Of a stretch of DNA of 64,000 bases, positions 11,360 to 20,225 are shown piece by piece (the stretch's first letter is position 1; each line of letters begins with the position of its first letter). The stretch is from Siphonodentalium dalli (Eukaryota; Mollusca; Scaphopoda; Gadilida; Siphonodentaliidae). The DNA lies in assembly GCA_032622095.1 (NCBI GenBank), contig CP136062.1, positions 200,147,887-200,211,886 of the forward strand. The letters run 5' to 3'. Made by a program: the position numbers and the translations under genes. Below the pieces are notes generated by a model. The model did no database searches, was not told the DNA's origin, and saw only the letters and a program-made list of their open reading frames with translations.

Positions 11360-11580
11360 TATGTGATAAACGTAGATCTCGTATATCGGGTTGCCACTGG
11401 CACACACATAAACAGTGTGGAATACCCTTTATACGACGATACGCTGTATGGTAGATACCCTTTATACGACGATACGCTGTATGGTAGATACCCTTTATAC
11501 GACGATACGCTGTATGGTAGATATACTGTCGTGGCTGTGGTATTTTATGGGTTACATATCTGCTACTTAACCGATTATAT
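11360..11580. repeat. Repeat copy A with triplicated 33-bp core
   Basis: The segment contains three exact 33-bp tandem copies (11422-11520; each starts ATACCCTTTATACG). Because 33 is a multiple of three, a plus-strand frame (11336-11641) reads an 11-residue repeat, but the flanks do not look like a known protein. Its flanks match 12550-12712, which has only one diverged core, so the triplication is private to this copy. Confidence 0.65.
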
Positions 11581-12323
11581 TATAAGGACCCAAAGCCTTC
11601 GATGTGGGTTCATGCGAATAACAAATTTTATAAAAGTATGAAAAACAACTATTTTCAACAAGTACACGCAAACCTGATAAATTTGTTCTTATTTCCATTA
11701 TTAATAACTCGGTACTGCTCATATCGAAACCATTGTTCTGCAAAATTTACAATGTCATTGCCTATCAACGTTCAAAAAGATACTAAAGTTTAATCAAAAC
11801 TTGACTGTAACCATTTGAAAGGGTCAAAGCATTGAAAACTAGAGGTCTGATTCCATGAAATCAGATATACTTCCATGGTATCGACATGCAATGGGTTTAA
11901 TGTACGTATATTCGTGTTCCTCTTCGTGTGAAGGTAAACTTGTGCTTCGTGATCTACTCTCAGACTTGAGTTGACATTTCGAGATCAGATATATTGAATG
12001 GTTTTATGTCATGGTTCGAACCAGCGTGGTAGTCATGGATGCTTCATGACAGTCTAATGTATCAATATATTGTATATATGGTTTAGTTGCCGGTTTAATG
12101 TTATAAAACCAAAAAATATCGTAATTGACAAAAAACTTATCCCCACACACTGTACAGGTAAGAGTACTTATAGCTTATAAGTTATAAAATTCCAATCAAA
12201 ATATGCTGGCTATCGTAATTATCGATTTTAGCTGTCGGCAGAACCCGGTGGTCTGCATTAGGCAAGTACGATTAATTATCTCGATGATACAGATAAACTA
12301 CTACTAAACAACAGGTCTGGCCG

Positions 12324-12459
12324 GACCAGGTTTAAACCAGAGATGACGAATGCGTCACTTAGACCTTTGATCTCGGGTTTAAACCACGGAATTAGCTGTC
12401 AATCGGCTGTTTAAACCTAGAGGTTTACACAGACCAGGTTTAAACCGGAGATGACGAAT
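12324..12459. repeat. Direct repeat, 28 bp, 108 bp apart
   Basis: GACCAGGTTTAAACC followed by (A/G)GAGATGACGAAT occurs at 12324-12351 and 12432-12459. TTTAAACC words also occur between them in both orientations. Function unknown; probably part of an old repeat. Confidence 0.5.
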
Positions 12460-12469
12460 CCGGCCCAAG

Positions 12470-12712
12470 AGTTTTACGACGAGCACTAATGATAATTAAA
12501 CATTCGCGATATATTTGCGACTTGATGTTGAATTATGTCACAGAATAGAAAAACGAAAAATTCGTATATCGAACATTCAGGTTGCCACTGACACACACAA
12601 ATAAAATTGGTGAATACTTATACTACTTTTGTACGACGAGACACTTCTAGACATGTAGACATTGTTGTGTTTTATGGGTTAAATATTTCCTACTTAACCG
12701 ATTTTATTAATC
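12470..12712. repeat. Repeat copy B, diverged duplicate of 10957-11580
   Basis: GTTTTACGAC at about 12471 and CGCGATATATTTGCGAC match the start of copy A (about 10957-11010). 12550-12712 then matches 11372-11580 (GTTGCCACTG then ACACACA, then TACGACGA and TTTTATGGGTTA). A third short piece of the leading part recurs at about 12891-12915. The order is conserved, so this is an old duplication or a dispersed family member. Confidence 0.55.
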
Positions 12713-13138
12713 ATTGATTTGTAAATATTTGACAGGTTACACAGACAGGCGTGGTTCTGAGTGGAGATTGGGTATAGATACCCCCGCTATAAATTCCCTA
12801 ATAACATGTGAGACTATCTGATATCAAACGTAAGCTTCGTTACCCGAGAGTTAAGATGCTCAATGGTGACATAAACAACAGAGTTTTACGACGGATACTA
12901 ATGTTAATTTGGGTGTGATGCTTTTCCATCTTTTCTATGTAAACATTTATAATTTTGATAAGACGTACACCCATTTGCGATTCGGCGATAGTAACAGGAA
13001 GAGAGGATATGACTATGCCAGCTGTTAGGATGCTTTCTGGAAGATGAATGGATTCCGCACAGGACTCAACAGTATCTTGAATATATTTAGCAAATAGGCT
13101 TAAAGATCCACGGTCCGATTTGAAAAAAAATTGTCAAA

Positions 13139-14157
13139 ATTAAAGTGATATGAAACACTCTGTTTGGGTTGTCAAATAGAAATGGAGAATAATCTTGCTC
13201 AAAGTAGTTATTTTTTACGAATATTAATTCAAATTTACAACACACACCGTCATATGAATTAAATGCAATGACTCTCGATGGCGAAATCATTTGCGTTAGT
13301 TTATCGCCGATAGTTGCGTCCCGAATCAAGATGTAAATATTTATAATTGAGGGTAGTTAACACGATGTTTTCTATGGAGTGGTATGGTCCATTTCTTTGA
13401 GATTTTCGACGATGTTAGTAGAATGCTATATTCCCTCAGTTGCCATAGTACTGAGCACTAATTCATCAGTTTCACGCACCCAAACAAGTCCATAATATGT
13501 CTTTAATGTTCAGCTTACCGAGCTAAAGAAAACATGAAAGATACTTGCAATCACTACCATTGAGCACTATCATTCAAGCATCGAGGATATTTACAAAACC
13601 ATCCATAATAATTAGGTCGAAAATTATCACAGATGTTCATAATTGAGAACGCTCTTTATTATCTGCCGATTTGGGCATGGACACTCTTCATAAGAGAAGA
13701 TCGTTGGAATGATTCCAGACAAAACAAATTCAAACGCGCTAAATGTTCGCTTTTGAAAGTCGATATTTGGCCATAAAACTTAAAGACATATTATGTACTT
13801 ATTCGGGTGCCTGAAACTAATAAGTTGGTAATCAGGCGCTATGCCAACTGGATGAATGTAGTATTCTAGTAAAATCGCCGAATATTTCAAACAAATCGAC
13901 CTTACCACTTCAATGAAAACATCGTCTGATCTACGTACAATTGTAAATATTTACTTCTCGATTCGGGACGCAACTATCTGCGATAAACTAACGAAAACGA
14001 TTTTGATATTGAGAGTCGCTGTATCTAATTAATATATAAGAACGACGGTGCTTGTTGTCAATTTGGATATAATATTTATAAAATTTACTACTTTGAGCAA
14101 GATTATTCTCCATTTCTATTTTATCCCCCTTCTGGGGTGTTTCACATCACTTTAATA
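13139..14157. mobile_element. About 1-kb element with about 210-bp inverted arms
   Basis: 13139-13349 matches the reverse complement of 13938-14157. Shared words include ATTAAAGTGAT at the tips, GAGAATAATCTTGCTCAAAG, and GTTAGTTTATCGC next to TAGTTGCGTCCCGAATC. Identity by eye is about 75-80%, with small indels. The 590-bp centre has no ORF but contains one AACGCTCTTTA motif at 13648-13658. Long arms and a non-coding centre fit a non-autonomous foldback or TIR transposon; no target-site duplication is visible. The 80-codon minus-strand frame across the left arm (13087-13329) is not supported by anything else. Confidence 0.7.
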
Positions 14158-15404
14158 TTAACGGGCTTATGTGTCGGACTAATTATTTTCTTGTATTGTT
14201 TAACAGTTGAATGTATTGTGGTATATAATCTGACACGGCACCTTTAAAGCGACTCGTAATATCCGTGGATCCAATTAGACATAATAATTTCTCATTTCTG
14301 GGAGTTTTTATCTCTTCCTGCGATCATTGTATGTCGATAAATATTATACTATTCTTAAAAAAAAAAAGACCAACTGTTTTCAACTTTCCGCATAAAAGTG
14401 ATTCAATTAATCATTATTTTATTATACTATCATGCAGGGGGAGATGCAGGGGGATTTACACACTCCTTTAAGGTTCTAAGCCGACGAAAGCTTCAGAGGC
14501 GATAAATATACGATTCCATGAGTTTGTATGTCCGCGAAACACATACCTTGTATAGATAATTCATGAATTTATGAGTCGCCAAATTTCTGAGCTTCAAATT
14601 TTATATACTACATGTATTCAGGTTTCAAAATAGGTCGAAAAATAATTTAAGTACTCTTTGTTATACACTGCAAACAAAACGTGGCGAATTATTGTGGCTA
14701 TAACTTGCATCACAGCCTTTTACGGGACGATGAAGAATATACCTGGTTTTCTGACATCTGTTCCATCTTCGTGACGTTAAAAAAATAATTTAGCTCTAAA
14801 AGACCCACACGTAGTGCTGCTTCAGTAGGATTTTATATTAACGCGGTGTGATTTCGGTCATCGATGGCATTGAATAAGACCTTGCAGTCGAATCGTACCC
14901 ACAACGTCCAACAGTAAGCCACATAGATGCCTTTCGTCTGGACTCCTGTATTTACTTAGAAGATTGCTGAGTAGGAGCGAACTAATGGACTACCGTTGCC
15001 AAATTCTCTTATTGACTAAATTGGAGCCCAGTGGATGGCATAGTTATCTAAGTTTGAACCAAAGCAAGTCAAAGCCACTTAACACGTAGACGCAGACGGT
15101 TTTTGGTTTGAGAAAAAAATATGGTCGATCGTACGAGAGCGGTACCGGAGTATGACAGAGTACTGCACTGTTCACTCTCTTCTCACTCGTAATTAGATTT
15201 CTTAAGGTGGAGCACACCTGATAATTCACGTTAAATGTGTAACATAATACAGTTGTCACCAGTATAGTAATAACTAGACCAAGGTTTCCTTACAGTCAAC
15301 TCTCAGTCTAGGTACACCGGTACTAAAATTCATTTCCGCGATGAACGGGGAATTCCCTTCTGGCGACAGCTCATTAATATTCATGTTTCCAAATATAGCA
15401 CTGT
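14158..15404. other. No gene seen
   Basis: Open frames are below 75 codons and featureless. There is a run of eleven A at about 14358-14369. No tRNA, repeat or domain is recognised. Confidence 0.5.
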
Positions 15405-15608
15405 TTACTGTTTTGATTGACGTGCGACAATTCCAACATGCTTTAAAAACAATGGCTGTAGCTTCAACCCCCGTAAAGCCAGTTGGGTGTTTATCAATAA
15501 ACCCATCATAATATGCTCCTGTTCTTGCTTCAGCGAATCAATACCAATTTTCTTCAAAACGTTCTTAATTACAATTTCGAGAATTTGTATTTCGTCAAAG
15601 TCTGCCAT
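15405..15608 (-). CDS. Small ORF, possible helicase-like N-terminal exon or remnant
   Basis: This is a 67-codon minus-strand frame starting ATG at 15606-15608, directly downstream of a CCAAT/GC-box cluster (15673-15778). The segment IDSLKQEQ followed by a hydrophobic stretch resembles the region just before motif I in RecQ-like helicases, a family that is expanded in some invertebrates. In a second frame overlapping the end, HPTGF appears where a Walker A PTGxGKS would be expected, but the GKS is missing. That second frame stays open to about 15290. So it could be a decayed helicase fragment, a first exon, or chance. Low confidence; no function claimed. Confidence 0.22.
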   Translation of the reverse strand: MADFDEIQILEIVIKNVLKKIGIDSLKQEQEHIMMGLLINTQLALRGLKLQPLFLKHVGIVARQSKQ

Positions 15609-15672
15609 TGTTTTAGCGTAGCCTCGCTTTCATCTAGCATTTCCACCTTCGGTAATACTTATTTTTAGAACT

Positions 15673-15778
15673 ATTGGGCGGGGCTTCTATGAATAATTAC
15701 TATTGAGTGCAGAATGGTAATGGGATTTGCAGGCAGTTATTGATTGGTCGAGCCAACGCACTGCCTGGTGCGTATTGG
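15673..15778 (-). promoter_or_regulatory. CCAAT/GC-box cluster, promoter-like
   Basis: Read on the minus strand there are three CCAAT boxes (complement of ATTGG at 15774-15778, 15743-15747 and 15673-15677) and one GC box (complement of GGGCGGGGC at 15676-15684), ending about 65 bp before the ATG at 15608. Such clusters are typical of NF-Y/Sp1-type promoters, and this segment is more GC-rich than its neighbours. The spacing is suggestive, but no transcript evidence exists here. Confidence 0.4.
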
Positions 15779-15873
15779 TTGGATTTATCCCGTTTAAAAT
15801 AAGTTATTCCATGAATGTCTCAAGACCGTAAGTTGAAAGTGATGAAAATTAGGTCTAGTTTTAATAAGACTGA

Positions 15874-15979
15874 GTTGTCACCCGCATTTGAGTGAGACGC
15901 GGGGATTTGCCCCTCGCGCGGGACCAGACCGAGAGAAGACGACAAATTCCAGTGTCTCACGAAAGTAAGGGGTGACAAC
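15874..15979. repeat. Imperfect hairpin with GTTGTCAC/GTGACAAC tips
   Basis: 15874-15898 pairs with about 15954-15979 (tips GTTGTCACCC and GGGTGACAAC; inner GTGAGAC and GTCTCAC) around a GC-rich loop of about 55 nt. It is probably a small foldback repeat; nothing coding. Confidence 0.5.
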
Positions 15980-16384
15980 TGTTATGTCATCCGGAAATGG
16001 ATTTCATGAACTTGCGCAATGGGGTTTCTCTTCAACTATTCATTATCGTCGCCTATAATACATATGAATGCATAAATGGTTTAGTAATGTTACCTCCGAG
16101 GACGACATTTCTCGTGGGTGACATTACGATTTGCGGTCCGCCATGTCCTCTTTTTGAAAAGAGGAGAATGGGATGAATGATAACAAAATAGAGTAGTCGA
16201 GACTGAGTTGCATGGATTTGTCGTCGCCAGTGCTGATGATGATATAATCCCCACCGCAAGTGTCAACAAATTAACATTCTCACAGAGGAATGCAGATGTG
16301 GTTATCCGATAATGGTTTGGTTTCTTGGGGTATATCGTCGTTTCAACCGGTAGGCCATATCACGACGTTGTAAGTTTTAAGGGT

Positions 16385-16590
16385 TAATAAAAGATCACGA
16401 TGAAGGTTAATTTTACCGGGAATAACTCCAGCGCACGTAGAAACCACCGACCCTGGGTTTAGTCCAGATACAAGAATCAGGTTACCTTCCCCATGCCTGG
16501 GTCACACATGCGAGCTTATCGGGGTTAAAACCAGCTTCGCCGTCGCTGGCCGGCTTATATTGATCATTACCAACTGAGCCACCGGTTATC
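16385..16590 (-). mobile_element. tRNA-derived SINE, minus strand
   Basis: On the minus strand a Pol III A box TGGCTCAGTTGG (plus positions 16570-16581) is followed 38 nt later by a B-box-like GGTTTTAACCCCGA (16519-16532), the spacing of a tRNA promoter. A tRNA-unrelated body then runs to about 16385, including GGGTCGGTGG and GCTGGAGTTATTCCCGG. The layout is that of a tRNA-derived SINE, and the body resembles sequences I associate with bivalve SINEs, though the family is not named with certainty. A second eroded copy lies at about 10695-10800. Confidence 0.65.
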
Positions 16591-17196
16591 CGATAACAGC
16601 TAAACTCTGGCAGTTAGTTTTGCGAGATGCATTGTCAATAATATAATAGAAAAGTTAGTTTTTGAATATCGTTTGTTGAAAAAAACTACCTGTATGTGCC
16701 ACCTTAATTTCAAGTAAATTTTCTCATGACTACAAATAGTAAACTTCCACATGATTACAGCACCGTAATGTCGACCTATCTGCACTAGACACCTCGCTTG
16801 CACATCTCTTTCGTCTGATCTCGTGAGTTGCCAAACCTAGCTTTTTTATTTACATTAAAACGGCATATATACCCCCAATGTTCAAGCCTCAATTTACATT
16901 TGTAGACTCGTTTTGTCACTTGTCGGTGATTAAAATTTTCTCGATAAAAAAATAAAGATAATCAATATAGGTACTATATATGCTCTGAAGTGACATTAAT
17001 GTATTACCCGTTTTAGTTTCAATCCGTTAGCATTTTATTGATATATATAGATTTATCAGCGAACGCTCTTTGTGTAGTTGCATTCTAGAGAAAGAAAATG
17101 GATCTTTTATCTGGTAAGCGAGACATCTTTGAAGCCACAGTGTATACATGTATCTGGGTTTTTTTGGTCACGACGCGCGTCGTATACTTTCCAAAT
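16591..17196. other. No gene seen
   Basis: AT-rich sequence with one AACGCTCTTT motif at 17062-17071. A plus-strand frame begins at 17098 and runs into the minisatellite; it is treated with that repeat. Confidence 0.5.
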
Positions 17197-18835
17197 CCTA
17201 GTCCACAGTGCCAGTTACCAAGCTCGTCTACTCCACAGTGCCCGTTACCAAGCTCTCCTAGTCCACAGTGCCCGTTACCAAGCTCTCCTAGTCCACAGTG
17301 CCAGTTACCAAGCTCTCCTAGTCCACAGTGCCCGTTACCAAGCTCTCCTAGTCCACAGTGCCAGTTACCAAGCTCTCCTAGTCCACAGTGCCAGTTACCA
17401 AGCTCTCCTAGTCCACAGTGCCAGTTACCAAGCTCTCCTAGTCCACAGTGCCAGTTACCAAGCTCTCCTAGTCCACAGTGCCCGTTACCAAGCTCTCCTA
17501 GTCCACAGTGCCAGTTACCAATCTCACCTAGTCCACAGTGCCAGTTACCAAGCTCGCCTAGTCCACATTGCCAGTTACCAAGCTCGTCTAGTCAACAGTG
17601 CCAGTTACCAAGCTCGCCTAGTCCACAGTGCCAGTTACGAAGCTCGTCTAGTATACAGTGTCAGTTACCAAGATCGCCTAGTACATAGTGTCAGTTACCA
17701 AGCTCGCCTAGTCCACAGTGCCAGTTACCAAGCTCGTCTAGTCCACGTGCCAGTTACCAAGCTCGCATAATCCACAGTGCCAGTTACCAAGCTGCTCGCC
17801 TAGTCCACAGTGCCAGTTACCAAGCTCGTCTAGTCCACAGTGCCAGTTACCAAGCTCGCCTAGTCCACAGTGCCAGTTACCAAGCTCTCCTAGTCCACAG
17901 TGCCAGTTACCAAGCTCTCCTAGTCCACAGTGCCCGTTACCAAGCTCTCCTAGTCCACAGTGCCAGTTACCAAGCTCTCCTAGTCCACAGTGCCAGTTAC
18001 CAAGCTCTCCTAGTCCACAGTGCCAGTTACCAAGCTCTCCTAGTCCACAGTGCCAGTTACCAAGCTCTCCTAGTCCACAGTGCCCGTTACCAAGCTCTCC
18101 TAGTCCACAGTGCCAGTTACCAATCTCACCTAGTCCACAGTGCCAGTTACCAAGCTCGCCTAGTCCACATTGCCAGTTACCAAGCTCGTCTAGTCCACAG
18201 TGCCAGTTACCAAGCTCTCCTAGTCCACAGTGCCAGTTACCAAGCTCTCCTAGTCCACAGTGCCAGTTACCAAGCTCGTCTAGTCCACAGTGCCAGTTAC
18301 CAAGCTCGTCTAGTCCACAGTGCCAGTTACCAAGCTCGCCTAGTCCACAGTGCCAGTTACGAAGCTCGTCTAGTATACAGTGTCAGTTACCAAGATCGCC
18401 TAGTACATAGTGTCAGTTACCAAGCTCGCCTAGTCCACAGTGCCAGTTACCAAGCTCGTCTAGTCCACGTGCCAGTTACCAAGCTCGCATAATCCACAGT
18501 GCCAGTTACCAAGCTGCTCGCCTAGTCCACAGTGCCAGTTACCAAGCTCGTCTAATCCACAGTGCCAGTTACCAAGCTCGCCTAGTCCACAGTGCCAGTT
18601 ACCAAGCTCGTCTAGTCCACAGTGCCAGTTACCAAGATCGCCTAGTCCAGTGCCAGTTACCAAGCTCGTCTAGTCCACAGTGCCAGTTACCAAGCTCGTC
18701 TAGTCCACAGTGCCAGTTACCAAGCTCTCCTAGTCCACAGTACCAGTTACCAAGATCTCCTAGTCCCAGTTACCAAGCTAGCCTAGTCCAATGCGAGTTA
18801 CCAAGCTAGCCTAGTCCACAGTTTCAGTTACCAAG
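17197..18835. repeat. 30-bp minisatellite, about 54 units
   Basis: Units of about 30 bp carry the core CCACAGTGCCAGTTACCAAG followed by CTCTCCTAGT or CTCGTCTAGT. A run of distinctive variants (TATACAGTGT at about 17652, a GTCCACGTG deletion at 17741, a GCTGCTCG insertion at about 17792) recurs exactly 722 bp later (18374, 18463, about 18514), showing an internal duplication. Because 30 is divisible by three, several frames on both strands are open. The best plus frame (17098-17688) has a hydrophobic start and then a 10-residue Pro/Ser/Gln/Cys repeat, but it ends at a stop inside the array, so it is more likely an artefact than a gene. Confidence 0.92.
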
Positions 18836-19290
18836 CTCGCCAAGGAACAATCGCTACGTCAAATCCTTGTCCACAGTGCCAGTTACCAAGCTCGCCAAGG
18901 AACAATCGTTACGTCTGTCGAATAAGATACAAATCCTATAGTCCACAGTTTCAGTTACCAAGCTCGCCAAGGAACGATCGCTACGTCTGTCGAATAAGAT
19001 ACAAATCCTAGTCCATCGTGCCAGTTACCAAGCTCGCCAAGGAACAATCGTTACGTCAAATCCTTGTCCACAGTGCCAGTTACCAAGTTCGCCAAGGAAC
19101 AATCGTTACGTCTGTCGAATAAGATACAAATCATATAGTCCACAGTTTCAGTTACCAAGCTCGCCAAGGAACAATCGTTCCGTCAAATCCTTGTCCACAG
19201 TGTCAGTTACCAAGCTCACCAAGGAACAATCGTTACGTCAAATCCTAGTCCACAGTGCCAGTTACCAAGCTCGCCAAGGAATAATCGAAT
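18836..19290. repeat. Composite minisatellite with longer units
   Basis: The 30-bp core alternates with an added segment (CGCCAAGGAACAATCG then TTACGTC, sometimes plus a TGTCGAATAAGATACAAATC extension), giving mixed units of roughly 55 and 80 bp. It is continuous with the 30-bp array and evidently evolved from it by capturing a flanking segment; the same GAATAAGATAC word borders the palindrome that follows. Confidence 0.85.
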
Positions 19291-19293
19291 AAG

Positions 19294-19509
19294 ATACAGT
19301 AATGCCCTAAATGATCGACTCCTTAACCACAGCAGAATTATGGGTAACTTTTCGGGATTTAGTCGGAAATATGTCTTGTTGCCATTCATCGGAAAGCTCT
19401 CACTAGCTTTCCGATGAATGACAACAAGCTATATTTCCGACTTAATCCTTAAAAGTTACCCATAATTATGCTGTGGTTAAGGAGTCGATTATTTAGGGCA
19501 TTACTGTAT
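19294..19509. repeat. Long hairpin, 105-nt arms, 6-nt loop
   Basis: 19294-19398 is the near-perfect reverse complement of 19405-19509, with no net indel between the arms. The innermost 16 bp (CATTCATCGGAAAGCT and its complement) are perfect around the loop CTCACT, and the tips are ATACAGTAATGCCC and GGGCATTACTGTAT. There is no ORF. It is probably a young foldback/MITE insertion; a transcript would form a strong double-stranded RNA. Confidence 0.9.
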
Positions 19510-20225
19510 ATATCTGACTAGCTGGGGTACCCGGCGTTGCTCGGGTAAAGAAGATTGGAAACAAATTGAAGTGTTTTGACATACATTTACTCAATTTCAA
19601 AGAACTTCTTTGTACACAACATTGGTGGTCTTCGGGCATCATTTAGTCAATCTTCGTGTTCGTCGAGGGTCTCAGCTGCTATGTGAGTGCGGACATCGTT
19701 TAGATGATTTTTATGTTCGTCTGGTGTCTCAGCTACTCGTGTAACATAGTTTCTCTCTTTGATGTTTTTTCTTGACAACTTGAAGCGTTTCGGAGGCATG
19801 GTGCCATAAAACAATCATGTTCGTAATGAACAACTTTCACTGTTGATCTATTTCGGATTGTATTCCTGATATGGTATGTATAAAGAGCGTTATGGTCGCT
19901 CGATTACGCTATTCGATGCGGTGTGTAATGTTTATTGCGGTCTCTGTGTAGACTAACGATAAAGAGCGTTAACTATTGATATTTTCATGATATGGTATGA
20001 CTAAAGAGCGTTTTGCCAGCTTATAACAGCAACTTGTTAACATCATTGCACGTGGAGTCTCAGCTGTTTTTTTTAATGACATCTGCGGTCAACGGGACCT
20101 ATCTAATATTTCAAACTACGTCTATATACAAATTTTCAGCTCCGATGGTCAAGTCGTTTGGTCGCCTATAAGCGGACAAACAAAAGTACAAACAAACAAA
20201 ATTGAGTTTTGGTATAAATTAATGC
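19510..20225 (+). mobile_element. Dispersed-repeat copy with CTAGCTGGGGTACCCGG start
   Basis: Starts CTAGCTGGGGTACCCGGCG with a small hairpin (TACCCG...CGGGTA, about 19529-19549). It ends with a segment like CAAGTCGTTTGGTCGCC followed by an imperfect ACAAACAAACAAA tract and GGTATAAATTAA (about 20140-20222). This combination of start and end words occurs in short repeats of many animal genomes; I believe it is a non-LTR or Penelope-type 3' end but cannot assign a clade. Three TAAAGAGCGTT motifs lie inside. There is no ORF. Confidence 0.4.
19865..20012. repeat. Three TAAAGAGCGTT motifs, two with a GATATGG partner
   Basis: TAAAGAGCGTT occurs at 19881-19891, 19960-19970 and 20002-20012. The first is preceded by CCTGATATGGTATG and the third by CATGATATGGTATG, at matching spacing. 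The reverse complement of the same word pair is found at 1980-2006. The repeated two-word arrangement suggests a functional or transposon-terminal module. Confidence 0.5.

Noticed and set aside
17078-17770. Plus-strand 230-codon repeat ORF and the minus-strand repeat ORF at 18460-18663
   Set aside because: Alternative frames of the same 30-bp minisatellite. A unit length divisible by three keeps several frames open without selection.
17197-18835. Possible CRISPR array (about 30-bp repeats)
   Set aside because: Units are contiguous without spacers, there are no cas genes, and the context is eukaryotic.
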